DNA of 64,000 bases from Mycobacteroides sp. LB1 (lineage in GTDB: Bacteria; Actinomycetota; Actinomycetes; Mycobacteriales; Mycobacteriaceae). A model generated the notes under the pieces. The model had not been told where the DNA came from, did no database searches, and saw only the letters and a program-made list of their open reading frames with translations. The translations under genes were made by a program, and so were the position numbers. Location: the NCBI RefSeq assembly GCF_013449725.1, contig NZ_JACCFF010000001.1, positions 1,612,001 to 1,676,000 on the forward strand. Direction: 5' to 3'. This document shows, piece by piece, positions 37,698-47,672 of the stretch; positions within the stretch are counted from its first letter, which is position 1; every line of letters begins with the position of its first letter.

Positions 37698-38090
37698 TCA
37701 GCGTTGCTGACGCGGCTGCCACACGACGACAGCGGTGCTCTTGGGAATGATTGCGACCTCACGGCCTGATGTCGCGACACGCAGCTGGGTTACCTCGGCC
37801 GTTAGCTCGGAAACCTTCGCCTGCAGCGCCTCGACCTGATTGGCCAGTTCGATAACGCGTTTGATACCAGCAAGATTAACGCCTTCGTCCTGCGACAACC
37901 GCTGGACCTCGCGCAGCAAGTCCACATCACGCTGCGAATAGCGCCGACCACCGCCACTGGTGCGTTCGGGGATGACCAGTCCTAGTCGGTCGTACGTGCG
38001 CAGGGTCTGTGCGTGCATTCCGGCCAGCTCGGCGGCCACGGAGATCAGGAAGGTGCGAGCGCCTCGCTCGGGGTGACGGCGCCGGGTCAT
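37698..38090 (-). CDS. hspR: Heat-shock repressor HspR (MerR family)
   Basis: HspR (130 aa) binds HAIR operators and represses the dnaK operon and clpB, with DnaK as corepressor. The MerR-type helix-turn-helix is at about residues 13-40 (FLISVAAELAGMHAQTLRTYDRLGLV) with RTSGGGRRYSQRDVDLL following, then a helical coiled segment (QVEALQAKVSELTAEVTQL). The ATG at 38090 is chosen because the longer frame runs into dnaJ. It lies 28 bases after the dnaJ stop as the last gene of the operon, giving autoregulation through the two HAIR sites before dnaK. Confidence 0.94.
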   Translation of the reverse strand: MTRRRHPERGARTFLISVAAELAGMHAQTLRTYDRLGLVIPERTSGGGRRYSQRDVDLLREVQRLSQDEGVNLAGIKRVIELANQVEALQAKVSELTAEVTQLRVATSGREVAIIPKSTAVVVWQPRQQR

Positions 38091-38101
38091 CGGAGTCCCC
38101 G

Positions 38102-38124
38102 CACTTCGCGCAAGCGGCTCATCG
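38102..38124 (+). repeat. Copy of a dispersed 23-bp repeat at the dnaJ stop
   Basis: CACTTCGCGCAAGCGGCTCA(TCG) spans the dnaJ stop codon and the dnaJ-hspR spacer. The same sequence with one to two changes is in the iniA 3' end (49853) and in iniR (58274). Confidence 0.65.
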
Positions 38125-39300
38125 TGCACCCGCCCACCCAGCCCGCGGATCGAATCCGCTCGCCTTCTCGGCAACCTGATAGCGCTGCAATGCCTCCAGG
38201 GCACTGTCTTCCAGCTTCGACGGCACCGCAACCTTGACGGTGACCAGCAGATCGCCGTTACCGCCCGCTCGCTTCGGGATACCCCGCCCACGCACCCGCA
38301 GGATTCGCCCGTCGGAGGTACCCGCAGGCACCTTCACGCCGACGCGACCCTCCAAAGTGGGTACGGAAACGGTAGCGCCCAAAGCCAACTCGGTGAAACC
38401 CACCGGAACGGTGAGGGTCAGATCGTCACCGTCACGGCTGAACACCTTGTCTGGCCGCACATGCACGGTGACATAGAGGTCGCCGGAGGGGGCGCCACGC
38501 AGACCGGCCTCACCTTGTCCTGCGAGTCGAATGCGTTGTCCGTCGCCGACTCCCGGCGGGATCCGCACGGTGATGGTGCGGGTTCGGGTGGTGACTCCGG
38601 TGCCCTGGCAGTCTGTGCAGGGGTTTTCGATGATCGAGCCCGTGCCACGGCAATCGGCGCATGGTTCGGAGAACCCGAACGCGCCCTGATTGCGATTGAT
38701 GACGCCACTGCCGTTGCACGAGACGCAGACCTTGGGGCTGGTACCGGGGCGGGCTCCACTACCGTGGCACGTGGTACACGGCGCCGGACTGGTGAGCCGC
38801 AGCGGAACCGACACGCCCTTGCACGCTTCGACGAAGTCGAGCTGGGTTTCGGTTTCCAGATCGTTGCCGCGACGCGGCCGGCTGGCACGCGGTTGCGCAC
38901 GCTGTCCGAACAGGCCGCCGAAGAGGTCGCCGATTCCGCCGCCACCTGAGGTGTCGGCGTTTCCGAACAGGTCGTTCAGGTTGAACTCGGCGCTGTTACC
39001 GTCGCCGAATCCGCCGCCGCTACCAAATCCATTGTCGCCGAAGCGCCGTCCGAATCCGCCGCCGGCGAAGAGTCGACGAGTCTCGTCGTACTCCTTGCGC
39101 TTGGCCGGATCCGACAGCACATCCTTGGCCTCGCTGATGACTTTGTATCGATCCTCAGCGGCCTGGTTTCCCGGGTTGCGATCCGGGTGATTCTCGGCCA
39201 GCAGCTTGCGCGCGGCCTTCTTGATCTCGTCCTGGGTCGCGGTGGAGGAGATGCCGAGCTCCTTGTAGAAATCCTTCTCTACCCATTCACGTTGCGTCAC
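38119..39300 (-). CDS. dnaJ: Chaperone DnaJ (Hsp40)
   Basis: DnaJ1 (393 aa) stimulates DnaK ATPase and delivers substrates. The J-domain (4-~75) has the HPD motif in ENHPDRNPGN; a Gly/Phe-rich region follows (FAGGGFGRRFGDNGFGSGGG); the zinc-binding region has four CxxCxGxG repeats (CTTCHGSG, CVSCNGSG, CADCRGTG, CTDCQGTG); the C-terminal substrate domain starts at TRTRTITVRIPPG. The GTG at 39300 follows GGAGGTGATG. It is the third gene of the dnaK-grpE-dnaJ-hspR operon. Confidence 0.97.
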   Translation of the reverse strand: MTQREWVEKDFYKELGISSTATQDEIKKAARKLLAENHPDRNPGNQAAEDRYKVISEAKDVLSDPAKRKEYDETRRLFAGGGFGRRFGDNGFGSGGGFGDGNSAEFNLNDLFGNADTSGGGGIGDLFGGLFGQRAQPRASRPRRGNDLETETQLDFVEACKGVSVPLRLTSPAPCTTCHGSGARPGTSPKVCVSCNGSGVINRNQGAFGFSEPCADCRGTGSIIENPCTDCQGTGVTTRTRTITVRIPPGVGDGQRIRLAGQGEAGLRGAPSGDLYVTVHVRPDKVFSRDGDDLTLTVPVGFTELALGATVSVPTLEGRVGVKVPAGTSDGRILRVRGRGIPKRAGGNGDLLVTVKVAVPSKLEDSALEALQRYQVAEKASGFDPRAGWAGAR

Positions 39301-39347
39301 CCGACATCACCTCCTTCGCGTCCTTCGGGCCTTACAGTGTGCAGTTC

Positions 39348-40036
39348 TTACTCTGATTCTGTCTTGGATTGCGTTTCGGCACCCGCAGTTTCGGGGTCCT
39401 CAGGCGCCGTGTCGCCACCTTCGGGCTTTGCGGCGTCATCGGGACTACCATCCCCGACCACGACCATCGCAGTACGTAACACCCGGTCACCCATCTGGTA
39501 GCCCTTGCGCAGCACCGCAGCCAGCACGGGGTGGCCGTCTTGGCCGTCGTGCTGGACTGCCTCGTGCAGCGAGGGATCGAAGTCGTCACCCTCGGCGCCG
39601 AATGTCACCAGCCCCAGCCCTTCGAAGGCCGCGGTCAGCTTGTCCGAAACACTGCGCAGCGGACCCGATTCCAGGTCGCCGTGCTCCCGTGCGCGGTCAA
39701 GGTCGTCGAGCACGCCCAGCAACTGAGCCACCACGGATGCCTTGGCCGAATCGATGACGGCCTGGCGGTCCCGTTCCACCCGCTTGCGGTAGTTGGCGAA
39801 GTCGGCATGCGCACGCTGCAGGTCGGCCGTCAGTTCGGCCACCTTGGCTTCCACATCCGAGTCGCCGTCTGAGGCCACGGTCCCGGGCGCCGAAGCGCCC
39901 GGTTCCGCTGCAGCAGCCGTCTTTTCAGCCGCCTTTGCCTCTTCACGGACCGCACCGGTGTTGGGGTCGATCCGGCGCTTATCGGTGACAATCACCGGCT
40001 CGCGCTCTTCTTCCCGATCTTGCCCACCGGACTGGG

Positions 40037-40040
<4 letters not shown>
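39348..40040 (-). CDS. grpE: Nucleotide exchange factor GrpE
   Basis: GrpE (230 aa) releases ADP from DnaK. The N-terminal ~75 residues are disordered and Glu/Ala-rich, a long helix follows ([29 protein letters not shown]), then the four-helix and beta-wing domains (ALEGLGL-type [41 protein letters not shown]). The GTG at 40040 overlaps the dnaK stop (GTGA). The C-terminal ~35 residues after the beta-wing are acidic and disordered, a common actinobacterial feature. Confidence 0.95.
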
Positions 40041-41905
<1,865 letters not shown>

Positions 41906-41936
41906 AGTTCATTCCTCCTGTTTGTTACCTCATTGC

Positions 41937-41957
41937 CTTCAGTGAGATCCGCTCAAG
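41937..41957. promoter_or_regulatory. Proximal HAIR operator of the dnaK operon
   Basis: CTTCAGT-N7-GCTCAAG differs from the HAIR consensus (CTTGAGT-N7-ACTCAAG) at one base in each arm and sits 32 bases upstream of the dnaK start. Confidence 0.75.
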
Positions 41958-41980
41958 TTTGCCTCGCCCGGATCACTTCG

Positions 41981-42352
41981 TCAAGCCAGAGTTGAGTCCA
42001 TTTGACTCAAGTTCGACATACAGCTCAACGGGCGGCCTTCCAGGTTTGTTCCCGAGGCCACTAACTGGCCTCTCGCGAACGCACAAGCAGGCGCCAGCGT
42101 CCCGGCAGCACAGTGCCGGCAAACGCTCACGACGGCGGGGGTGCATACCTTCCACTGGCCATCCTCGAACAGGAAGGAGATCGGGGAGATCTTGACGCCC
42201 AGTCCGTTGGGGTCATGCGTGGACATCCTCCCGAGGTCGTCGACGCTGCATATCTCAATGGAGGTGATCTTGGCGAGCGCCTTGCGGTTCACGACGTCGA
42301 CAGCCTCGGGTATCGCTGCACCACGCGAATTCCCCAGCGCCGCAGCGCGCAT
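41981..42352 (-). CDS. Doubtful small protein or gene remnant upstream of dnaK
   Basis: A 123-aa open frame with a plausible central segment (ALAKITSIEICSVDDLG...VKISPISFLFEDGQWKVCTP) resembling a C-terminal fragment of a small secreted mycobacterial protein. It has no signal peptide, no ribosome site, and its last 40 codons run through the distal HAIR operator, where a coding sequence is unexpected. It may be a decayed gene whose end has been replaced by the dnaK promoter, or not a gene. If it is not a gene, 41906-42369 is a 464-bp intergenic region holding the dnaK control sites. Confidence 0.3.
   Translation of the reverse strand: MRAAALGNSRGAAIPEAVDVVNRKALAKITSIEICSVDDLGRMSTHDPNGLGVKISPISFLFEDGQWKVCTPAVVSVCRHCAAGTLAPACAFARGQLVASGTNLEGRPLSCMSNLSQMDSTLA
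41991..42011. promoter_or_regulatory. Distal HAIR operator of the dnaK operon
   Basis: GTTGAGT-N7-ACTCAAG has a perfect right arm and one mismatch in the left, 86 bases upstream of dnaK. With the proximal copy it gives two HspR sites 54 bp apart (start to start). Confidence 0.85.
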
Positions 42353-42369
42353 GGGTAGAGACTAGAACG

Positions 42370-43086
42370 ATGGAAACAACCGTCGATGAGATCGCGGACG
42401 GTATCTTTCGGTTCTCCACCTGGGTTCCGGATATCACCGAACACGGCTTCACCTTCAACCAGTTTCTCCTCACCGGTGATCAGCCGTTCCTATTTCATAC
42501 CGGCCAAAAGTTCCTGTACTCCAATGTCTCCCAAGCTGTTTCGCGTGTTATCCCACTGGAGTCGCTGCGCTGGATCTCCTTCGGCCATGTCGAGGCTGAC
42601 GAATGCGGCTCGGTAAACCAGTTCCTTGCCGCCGCCCCGAACGCCGAGGTTATCCACAGCCCGCTGGCATGCATGCTCTCGCTCAATGACATGTGCGACC
42701 GACCGCCCGTTGCCGTGGGCGATGAGCCGCATGACATCGGTGGGCACCGTCTTCGATTCCTTGCAACCCCCCATATCCCCCACAACTGGGAGGCCGGGCT
42801 CTGGTTCGATGAAACCACCGCAACACTGTTCTCCGGCGACCTGTTTACCCATACCGGGCAGTGTCCGGCACTCACCGAATCCGATTGCGTGGCACCGGCC
42901 TTAGCGGCGGAGGGGCTCTTCCACGCGACCGGCTTGACCACCACGCTCGCGCCGACACTCGATCAGCTCGCCGACCTGGAACCGACCACCCTGGCCATCA
43001 TGCACGGATCGTCCTACGCGGGTGAGGGAGCCGCGCAACTGCGATCGCTGCGGGACGGATACACCGAGCTCGCCACGAGCGGGTAG
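42370..43086 (+). CDS. Metallo-beta-lactamase-fold protein resembling the flavodiiron (ODP) oxygen-binding domain
   Basis: A 238-aa stand-alone metallo-beta-lactamase-fold protein. The usual HxHxDH motif is replaced by GHVEADECGS, an H-x-E-x-D pattern like that of flavodiiron proteins, where Glu ligates a diiron centre. Other ligands may be HIPHNWEAG, FSGDLFTH (Asp) and IMHGSS (His). No flavodoxin domain follows, so an external electron donor would be needed if it reduces O2 or NO. The ATG at 42370 is divergent from the dnaK-side region, and the gene ends two bases before the opposing ccdA-like stop. Enzyme activity is inference. Confidence 0.8.
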   Translation: METTVDEIADGIFRFSTWVPDITEHGFTFNQFLLTGDQPFLFHTGQKFLYSNVSQAVSRVIPLESLRWISFGHVEADECGSVNQFLAAAPNAEVIHSPLACMLSLNDMCDRPPVAVGDEPHDIGGHRLRFLATPHIPHNWEAGLWFDETTATLFSGDLFTHTGQCPALTESDCVAPALAAEGLFHATGLTTTLAPTLDQLADLEPTTLAIMHGSSYAGEGAAQLRSLRDGYTELATSG

Positions 43087-43087
43087 C

Positions 43088-43939
43088 TCAGCGGCTTCGC
43101 CGGACGGCGTACGAACTCACCGCCGCAACAACGACAATCACCGCGAGACCGGCCACCAGCGGCCACACCCCGGTGGCATCCACCACACTCACGAGCCAGG
43201 TCTGCACCGTGCTCGCCGCGTTGATCACCGGATCGTCGGCGCTCCCGTCACCGAAGTTCAGCCGGATCTCGTAGTAGCCGTAATAGGTGATGTACAGGCC
43301 GGTCAGCAGCACGATCACACCGGCGATCCGACCCACGTACGGAAGGACCTTGCGCATGGTCGTCTGCACCGAATTTCCCAGCAGCGCAACGGCCAATGCC
43401 GCGACCCCGACGGTCACCGCCATACCAGCCCCATACGCGATGAATGCCAGGACCCCCGACACGATGGAGCCCTGTTTGAAGGTGGTGCTGATAACCGCGA
43501 GGAACGGCCCGACAGTGCAGGACAGCGATGCCACCGCGTAAGTAAGCCCATACCCGTACATCGAGAACAGCGAAGAGGTCGGCACTCCACCGGAGACCCG
43601 CGGCAGCATCACCGTGAGCTCACGCCCGGACAGCAACCAAATCGACAGCGCCACAAGCCCAATACCGATGACCACAGTCGCGAAGGGCATGTACCGGCCG
43701 GCCGAGGCGACCACCGGCGAGATGACAAGTCCGAAGACCCCGAACACCGTCAGGAACCCTGCGGCCATCGCCACAGTCGCGGTCGCCGCCCGCGTGACCG
43801 CAGTCAGCCTCGACGTCGTGCCATCGCTCCCGGCGATCACCAGCCCGAGATAGCCGGGCAGAAAGGCGAAGCCACACGGATTGAGCGCGGCCACTAGCCC
43901 GGCTCCCAATGCGAAAGTGATTGCTGCGGTATCGATCAC
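43088..43939 (-). CDS. CcdA/DsbD-like thiol-disulfide transmembrane protein
   Basis: A 283-aa polytopic membrane protein of the CcdA/DsbD-beta family that passes electrons across the membrane to extracytoplasmic thioredoxins. The motif NPCGFAFLPGYL is in helix 1 and SLSCTVGPFLAVI in helix 4; these two cysteines form the redox pair. At least six membrane helices are visible. The GTG at 43939 is the first suitable start after the upstream tlpA-like stop (16 bases); its ribosome site is weak. Pairing with the TlpA-like lipoprotein gives a complete periplasmic reduction or oxidation module. Confidence 0.87.
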   Translation of the reverse strand: MIDTAAITFALGAGLVAALNPCGFAFLPGYLGLVIAGSDGTTSRLTAVTRAATATVAMAAGFLTVFGVFGLVISPVVASAGRYMPFATVVIGIGLVALSIWLLSGRELTVMLPRVSGGVPTSSLFSMYGYGLTYAVASLSCTVGPFLAVISTTFKQGSIVSGVLAFIAYGAGMAVTVGVAALAVALLGNSVQTTMRKVLPYVGRIAGVIVLLTGLYITYYGYYEIRLNFGDGSADDPVINAASTVQTWLVSVVDATGVWPLVAGLAVIVVVAAVSSYAVRRSR

Positions 43940-43955
43940 GATGTTAGATTGTGGG

Positions 43956-44462
43956 TCAACCCAGCTGCCTGATCCGCTTGTCAAGCTCCGGCCCTGAGAG
44001 CGGACTCTTGACAACCTCGGCCTTGCCTTTTGATCCCAGGAACGCGAAAGCCGGTTGATGGGTGACGTCGTACAGAGCCCACACCTTGGCGTCCGAGTCG
44101 GCCAGCTGAATAAAGGTGAGGCCGTATTTGGTCACGAAATCGCGCATCGCGGAAACCTGGTCCTGCGCGGCGACACCGACGAAGGTGACATCTGGATGCG
44201 CGATAACCGCCTTCTGCAGATCCGGCGCTTCCTTCTGACAGGTCGGGCACCACGGCGCCCAGAACCACAGCACTGCCTTCTTTCCGGTCAGGCTGCTACC
44301 AGCGAAGTCGGCGCCGTCGATGGTCTTGGCGGTGAAGTTCAGCAGTCGTGACGACTGCACCGAGGAACTACCGGCTGACGTCTCGTTCCTGTCCGCCCCG
44401 GAACAACCGGCTAAAGCCAGAGCCACTGCCGCAATGGCCGAAACGGCAACGCGTGATAACAC
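43956..44462 (-). CDS. TlpA/DsbE-like thioredoxin lipoprotein
   Basis: A 168-aa extracytoplasmic thioredoxin. The lipobox LAGC gives a lipidated Cys at residue 20. The thioredoxin fold follows with the active site WFWAPWCPTCQKEAPDL (Cys72 and Cys75), the conserved cis-Pro region (DVTHQPAFAFLG) and a TlpA-like VTFVGVAAQDQ insert. It resembles mycobacterial secreted DsbE/Mpt53-type proteins. The GTG at 44462 starts the gene. It is cotranscribed with the ccdA-like gene, its probable electron donor. Confidence 0.9.
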   Translation of the reverse strand: MLSRVAVSAIAAVALALAGCSGADRNETSAGSSSVQSSRLLNFTAKTIDGADFAGSSLTGKKAVLWFWAPWCPTCQKEAPDLQKAVIAHPDVTFVGVAAQDQVSAMRDFVTKYGLTFIQLADSDAKVWALYDVTHQPAFAFLGSKGKAEVVKSPLSGPELDKRIRQLG

Positions 44463-44575
44463 TTTCCCTCGTTTCGCTGCGTACTCACCAACTCACACAC
44501 ATCCTGTCCACCCACCGTAACCGCCTAGGCAAGTCACCCGCGCCCGGGTACGCGGCCTTACGTACGCTGGCGGTC

Positions 44576-45511
44576 ATGGACTTCCGGGTATTCGTTGAAC
44601 CGCAGCAAGGCGCCACCTACTCCGACCAGCTGCGGGTGGCACAAGCGGCCGAAGAACTGGGATTCTCGGCGTTCTTCCGATCCGATCACTATCTGGCGAT
44701 GGGCGGTGCCGACGGGCTGCCCGGGCCCACCGACGCATGGGTGACGCTCGGCGCGATCGCGCGGGAGACCACCGTCATTCGGCTCGGCACCCTGGTCACC
44801 TCGGCGACCTTCCGCCATCCGGGTCCGCTGGCGATCAGCGTCGCGCAGGTCGACGAGATGAGCAGCGGCAGAGTTGATTTCGGCCTGGGTGCGGGGTGGT
44901 TCAGCGAGGAGCATGAGGCGTACGCGATTCCTTTCCCACCGCTGGGCGAACGGTTCGACCGGCTTGAAGAACAGCTCGACATCCTCACCGGCCTCTGGAC
45001 CACACCCACCGGCGACACGTTCTCCTATACCGGCAAGCACTACACGGTGACCGACTCCCCCGGGCTGCCCAAACCGGTACAGGAGCCTCATCCGCCCATC
45101 GTCATGGGCGGTCTCGGGCTCAAACGCACCCCGGCCCTCGCCGCCCGATTTGCCGCCGAGTTCAACCTGCCCTTCCAGCCCGTCGACATCATCACCGACC
45201 GGTATGCGCGGGTGGCGCACGCGGTGGAAGCTGCTGGACGGCCCGCGGATTCGATGATCTACTCAGCGGCCTTCGCGGTATGCATCGGTGACACGGATGC
45301 CGATCTCGTCCACCGCGCGGCGAACGCGGGCCGCGCGGTGGACGAGATCACCGAGAACAGTCCGCTCGCAGGCACTCCCGACGCAGTGGCAGACAAGCTG
45401 CGCGCCTACGTCGAGGCCGGCGTTCAGCGGGTCTACGTTCAGCTACTCGATATCCGCGATCTGGATCAACTGGAGTTCTTCGCCTCGACGGTGATCCCAC
45501 AATTCGGCTGA
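44576..45511 (+). CDS. LLM-class (probably F420-dependent) oxidoreductase
   Basis: A 311-aa TIM-barrel oxidoreductase of the luciferase-like monooxygenase superfamily. The N-terminus MDFRVFVEPQ, the FFRSDHYLAM segment, RLGTLVTSATFRHPGPLAISVAQVDEMSSGRVDFGLGAGW and PPIVMGGLGLKRTPALAARFAAEFN are typical of the mycobacterial F420-dependent subgroup. The ATG at 44576 is chosen from alignment memory; the longer frame to 44348 overlaps the divergent tlpA-like gene. Substrate unknown; the cofactor could be F420 or FMN. Confidence 0.87.
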   Translation: MDFRVFVEPQQGATYSDQLRVAQAAEELGFSAFFRSDHYLAMGGADGLPGPTDAWVTLGAIARETTVIRLGTLVTSATFRHPGPLAISVAQVDEMSSGRVDFGLGAGWFSEEHEAYAIPFPPLGERFDRLEEQLDILTGLWTTPTGDTFSYTGKHYTVTDSPGLPKPVQEPHPPIVMGGLGLKRTPALAARFAAEFNLPFQPVDIITDRYARVAHAVEAAGRPADSMIYSAAFAVCIGDTDADLVHRAANAGRAVDEITENSPLAGTPDAVADKLRAYVEAGVQRVYVQLLDIRDLDQLEFFASTVIPQFG

Positions 45512-45536
45512 CATTCTGAGTTAGGCTCCGCACTTG

Positions 45537-46004
45537 ATGAGCCAGACACCCAACGCACCCGAGGACGAGAACTTCCTGTCGGGGATGATCGAGGACGACG
45601 AGCAGCCTAAGCCGTGGTACCGAACCGGGCCGGCAATCGTGGGCACCATAGCCGCGATCATCGCCATCGTTGCCGTGCTCATGACCATCGTGTTGTCCAC
45701 GGATAAGCGCGTCGTCAACGACGACACACCGCTGACATCGACGCCGTCGACTCCCAGCACCACCACAACCGAACCAACCGGGGCCTCTTCGGGGTCCTCG
45801 ACGACCGCCCCCACCACGACCGAATCGTCGCCAGAACCGGTGACACCCGCGGAGACATCCGAGCCCACGTACTACGACACCCCGACCTCGCCGACGTACC
45901 GGTACGAGGCACCGCCGATTCCGTCTCCGCCGGCCATTCCGCAGATCCCGCCGATACCCCCAATCCCGCAAATTCCACAGATCCCGCAAATCCCCGGGCT
46001 CTAA
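45537..46004 (+). CDS. Single-pass membrane protein with Thr/Pro-rich extracytoplasmic tail
   Basis: A 155-aa protein: an acidic N-terminus, KPWYRTGPAIVGTIAAIIAIVAVLM as the membrane anchor near residues 27-54, a Thr/Ser/Pro region, and a C-terminal run of PxIPxIP units. The Thr/Pro-rich part is the kind of sequence O-mannosylated in mycobacteria (inference). It resembles the next gene in layout and in the PWY-TM junction, suggesting tandem duplication with diverged tails. No ribosome site is strong; ATG 45537 is preferred over TTG 45534. Function unknown. Confidence 0.65.
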   Translation: MSQTPNAPEDENFLSGMIEDDEQPKPWYRTGPAIVGTIAAIIAIVAVLMTIVLSTDKRVVNDDTPLTSTPSTPSTTTTEPTGASSGSSTTAPTTTESSPEPVTPAETSEPTYYDTPTSPTYRYEAPPIPSPPAIPQIPPIPPIPQIPQIPQIPGL

Positions 46005-46027
46005 GACGGTTGGGTTACGCTCCGGTC

Positions 46028-46546
46028 ATGTCATACCCGGAGCCGCCAGAAGATCCGACGATATACAACCAGCAGTACCACGACCAGGAACCTGAGCAAC
46101 CCAACCCTTGGTACAAGCAGCCGGCTGTGCTCATTGCATTGGCAGGCGCCGCCGTTGCGGTCATCGCGGTGATCATCGCGTTCGTGATCACCCGCAGTGA
46201 CAAGCCGGCCCCCGCCGGGAGTACCAGCTCGGTGACCTCGTCAACGACCAGCAGCTCGGCACCGGCCTCCGGCGGCGGCCATGAGGGACATGGCGGATCC
46301 GGCAACGACGGTGGCAACTCCACGATGACCGTGACGCCGACCGTTTCCGAGTCGCCGAGTCAGAGCACCGAAACGACGACCACCACCCAGCCGACAACTA
46401 CCACCACCACGACTGAGCCGACTACGACTACGACTCAGCCGACCACTACGACCACCCAGCCGACGACCACAACGACCCCTGGGCGCTCGGTAGTCGTCCC
46501 GATTCCCGGCGGCGGCAACGTCGAAGTACCCGTTGGGGGTCAGTGA
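46028..46546 (+). CDS. Single-pass membrane protein with poly-Thr tail
   Basis: A 172-aa protein related in design to the one before it: acidic N-terminus ending NPWYKQPAVLIALAGAAVAVIAVIIAFVI (membrane helix ~34-58), a His/Gly-rich spot (GGGHEGHGGSG), long TTTTTQP repeats, and a Val/Gly-rich end (VVVPIPGGGNVEVPVGGQ). The poly-Thr region is a candidate for O-mannosylation. The ATG at 46028 lies 23 bases after the previous stop, so both are likely in one transcript. Its end overlaps the opposing gene by seven bases. Function unknown. Confidence 0.65.
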   Translation: MSYPEPPEDPTIYNQQYHDQEPEQPNPWYKQPAVLIALAGAAVAVIAVIIAFVITRSDKPAPAGSTSSVTSSTTSSSAPASGGGHEGHGGSGNDGGNSTMTVTPTVSESPSQSTETTTTTQPTTTTTTTEPTTTTTQPTTTTTQPTTTTTPGRSVVVPIPGGGNVEVPVGGQ

Positions 46547-46923
46547 GCCATCCGCATTCCCGGCGGACCCGGCATGCCCTGATGGGTCTTGCCGGGACTG
46601 CTGGGGGAGGCCTCATTCCATAGGTGGCCCGCCGCGCACATCGCGACCACGAAGCACAGCACACCGATCGGAATGGCCCACACGCGCCGCGTATCAAGTT
46701 TCGCGGCGCACTGATCGTGATAGTTGGTCGACTGTTGGCCCGCGGAATAGGCCCTGTCGAGCTCCGCGGACCGTGCCAGCCGCGGCCCGACCGGCATGCC
46801 ACATGTCACCGACTGTGTTGCGCCACCCGTTTCGACTTGAATCGACACCGGTGTCAACAACACAGCCATCGCCGCAATCGTCGCGATACCGCAGACGACT
46901 GATAGGCAACCTCGCCCTCGCAT
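46540..46923 (-). CDS. Small two-helix membrane protein of unknown function
   Basis: A 127-aa protein with membrane helices at about residues 7-26 (LSVVCGIATIAAMAVLLTPV) and 82-100 (VWAIPIGVLCFVVAMCAAGHL). The loop between them, probably extracytoplasmic, contains two cysteines (SVTCGMPVG, YHDQCAAKL), a pattern common in mycobacterial membrane proteins. The C-terminus is Pro/Gly-rich (GKTHQGMPGPPGMR). It starts at ATG 46923 close to GGGG, and converges on the poly-Thr gene. Confidence 0.6.
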   Translation of the reverse strand: MRGRGCLSVVCGIATIAAMAVLLTPVSIQVETGGATQSVTCGMPVGPRLARSAELDRAYSAGQQSTNYHDQCAAKLDTRRVWAIPIGVLCFVVAMCAAGHLWNEASPSSPGKTHQGMPGPPGMRMAH

Positions 46924-47001
46924 ACCCCGGACGCTACGCCGTCAAGGGCACGCATTGATGGTGATTCGGCATCTGCATCGGTACAAATTGCGCACGAATC
47001 T

Positions 47002-47661
47002 TCAGCAGGCAGAGCTCTTGGCAGTCCGGCAGATTGGTGCTGCCACGTTTCGCAGAATCTGCTGCTCGTCGACGTCCAACCAGGGCGCGCCGGCGGCGCC
47101 GGTGACGGCGTTCGTCACGGTCAGTTCGGTCACCGTCCCGGTGCCCGGGGGCGCCGCCACGTACAGCCGGTACTGAGGTTGCTTGCCGCCCTGAGACGGT
47201 AGCGTCACGGTGGCCGCATGCCCGGCGGCGAGGTCCGTCACACTGACCTGAGCGCCGACGGCGTTGAAGCAGTGATCCAGCCTCGCGCGCAGCGACCGAT
47301 ACACCGTCGACGCATATTGATCAGTGACCAAGGTGTCGCCCGGCCAGTGCGAGATCACCTGCACCGCCGTCCACCCGGACTCGTCGGAACTTACTGTCGA
47401 GGAGGCTGATTCGGGCGATTGCGGCAGATTCTCCCCAAGCGAGAAACAGAGATTTGCCGACCAGAAGGCGGGGCGATCCACTGAGCTTGCGTTGCGGGAC
47501 AAGGATGCCCAGTGCGACACGTGATCCATGGGGATGTCCCGGGCGTTGGTCCATACAGTGTCGGGCAACGGCCTCGGATCCGCGGCGGCCGGTGCCGCGG
47601 TACCCAGACCGATAATCACGACCATCGACGAAACGGCCCGCAGCCACCCGCGCACTGTCAC
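47002..47661 (-). CDS. Secreted protein of unknown function, paralogue of its upstream neighbour
   Basis: A 219-aa protein with a signal peptide (MTVRGWLRAVSSMVVIIGLG...APAAADP, cleavage after AAA or ADP). The mature part matches the upstream protein in order: WTNARDIPMDHVSHWASLS, an NLCFSL cysteine, LDHCFNAVGAQVSVTDL, a Val-rich strand set, ILRNVAAPIC and a final Cys, so two disulfides are likely. The GTG at 47661 has GGGAGG six bases upstream and is preferred to ATG at 47667 or 47691. It is the fifth and last gene in the iniB-iniA-iniC direction. Function unknown. Confidence 0.7.
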   Translation of the reverse strand: MTVRGWLRAVSSMVVIIGLGTAAPAAADPRPLPDTVWTNARDIPMDHVSHWASLSRNASSVDRPAFWSANLCFSLGENLPQSPESASSTVSSDESGWTAVQVISHWPGDTLVTDQYASTVYRSLRARLDHCFNAVGAQVSVTDLAAGHAATVTLPSQGGKQPQYRLYVAAPPGTGTVTELTVTNAVTGAAGAPWLDVDEQQILRNVAAPICRTAKSSAC

Positions 47662-47672
47662 CGACATCCTCC

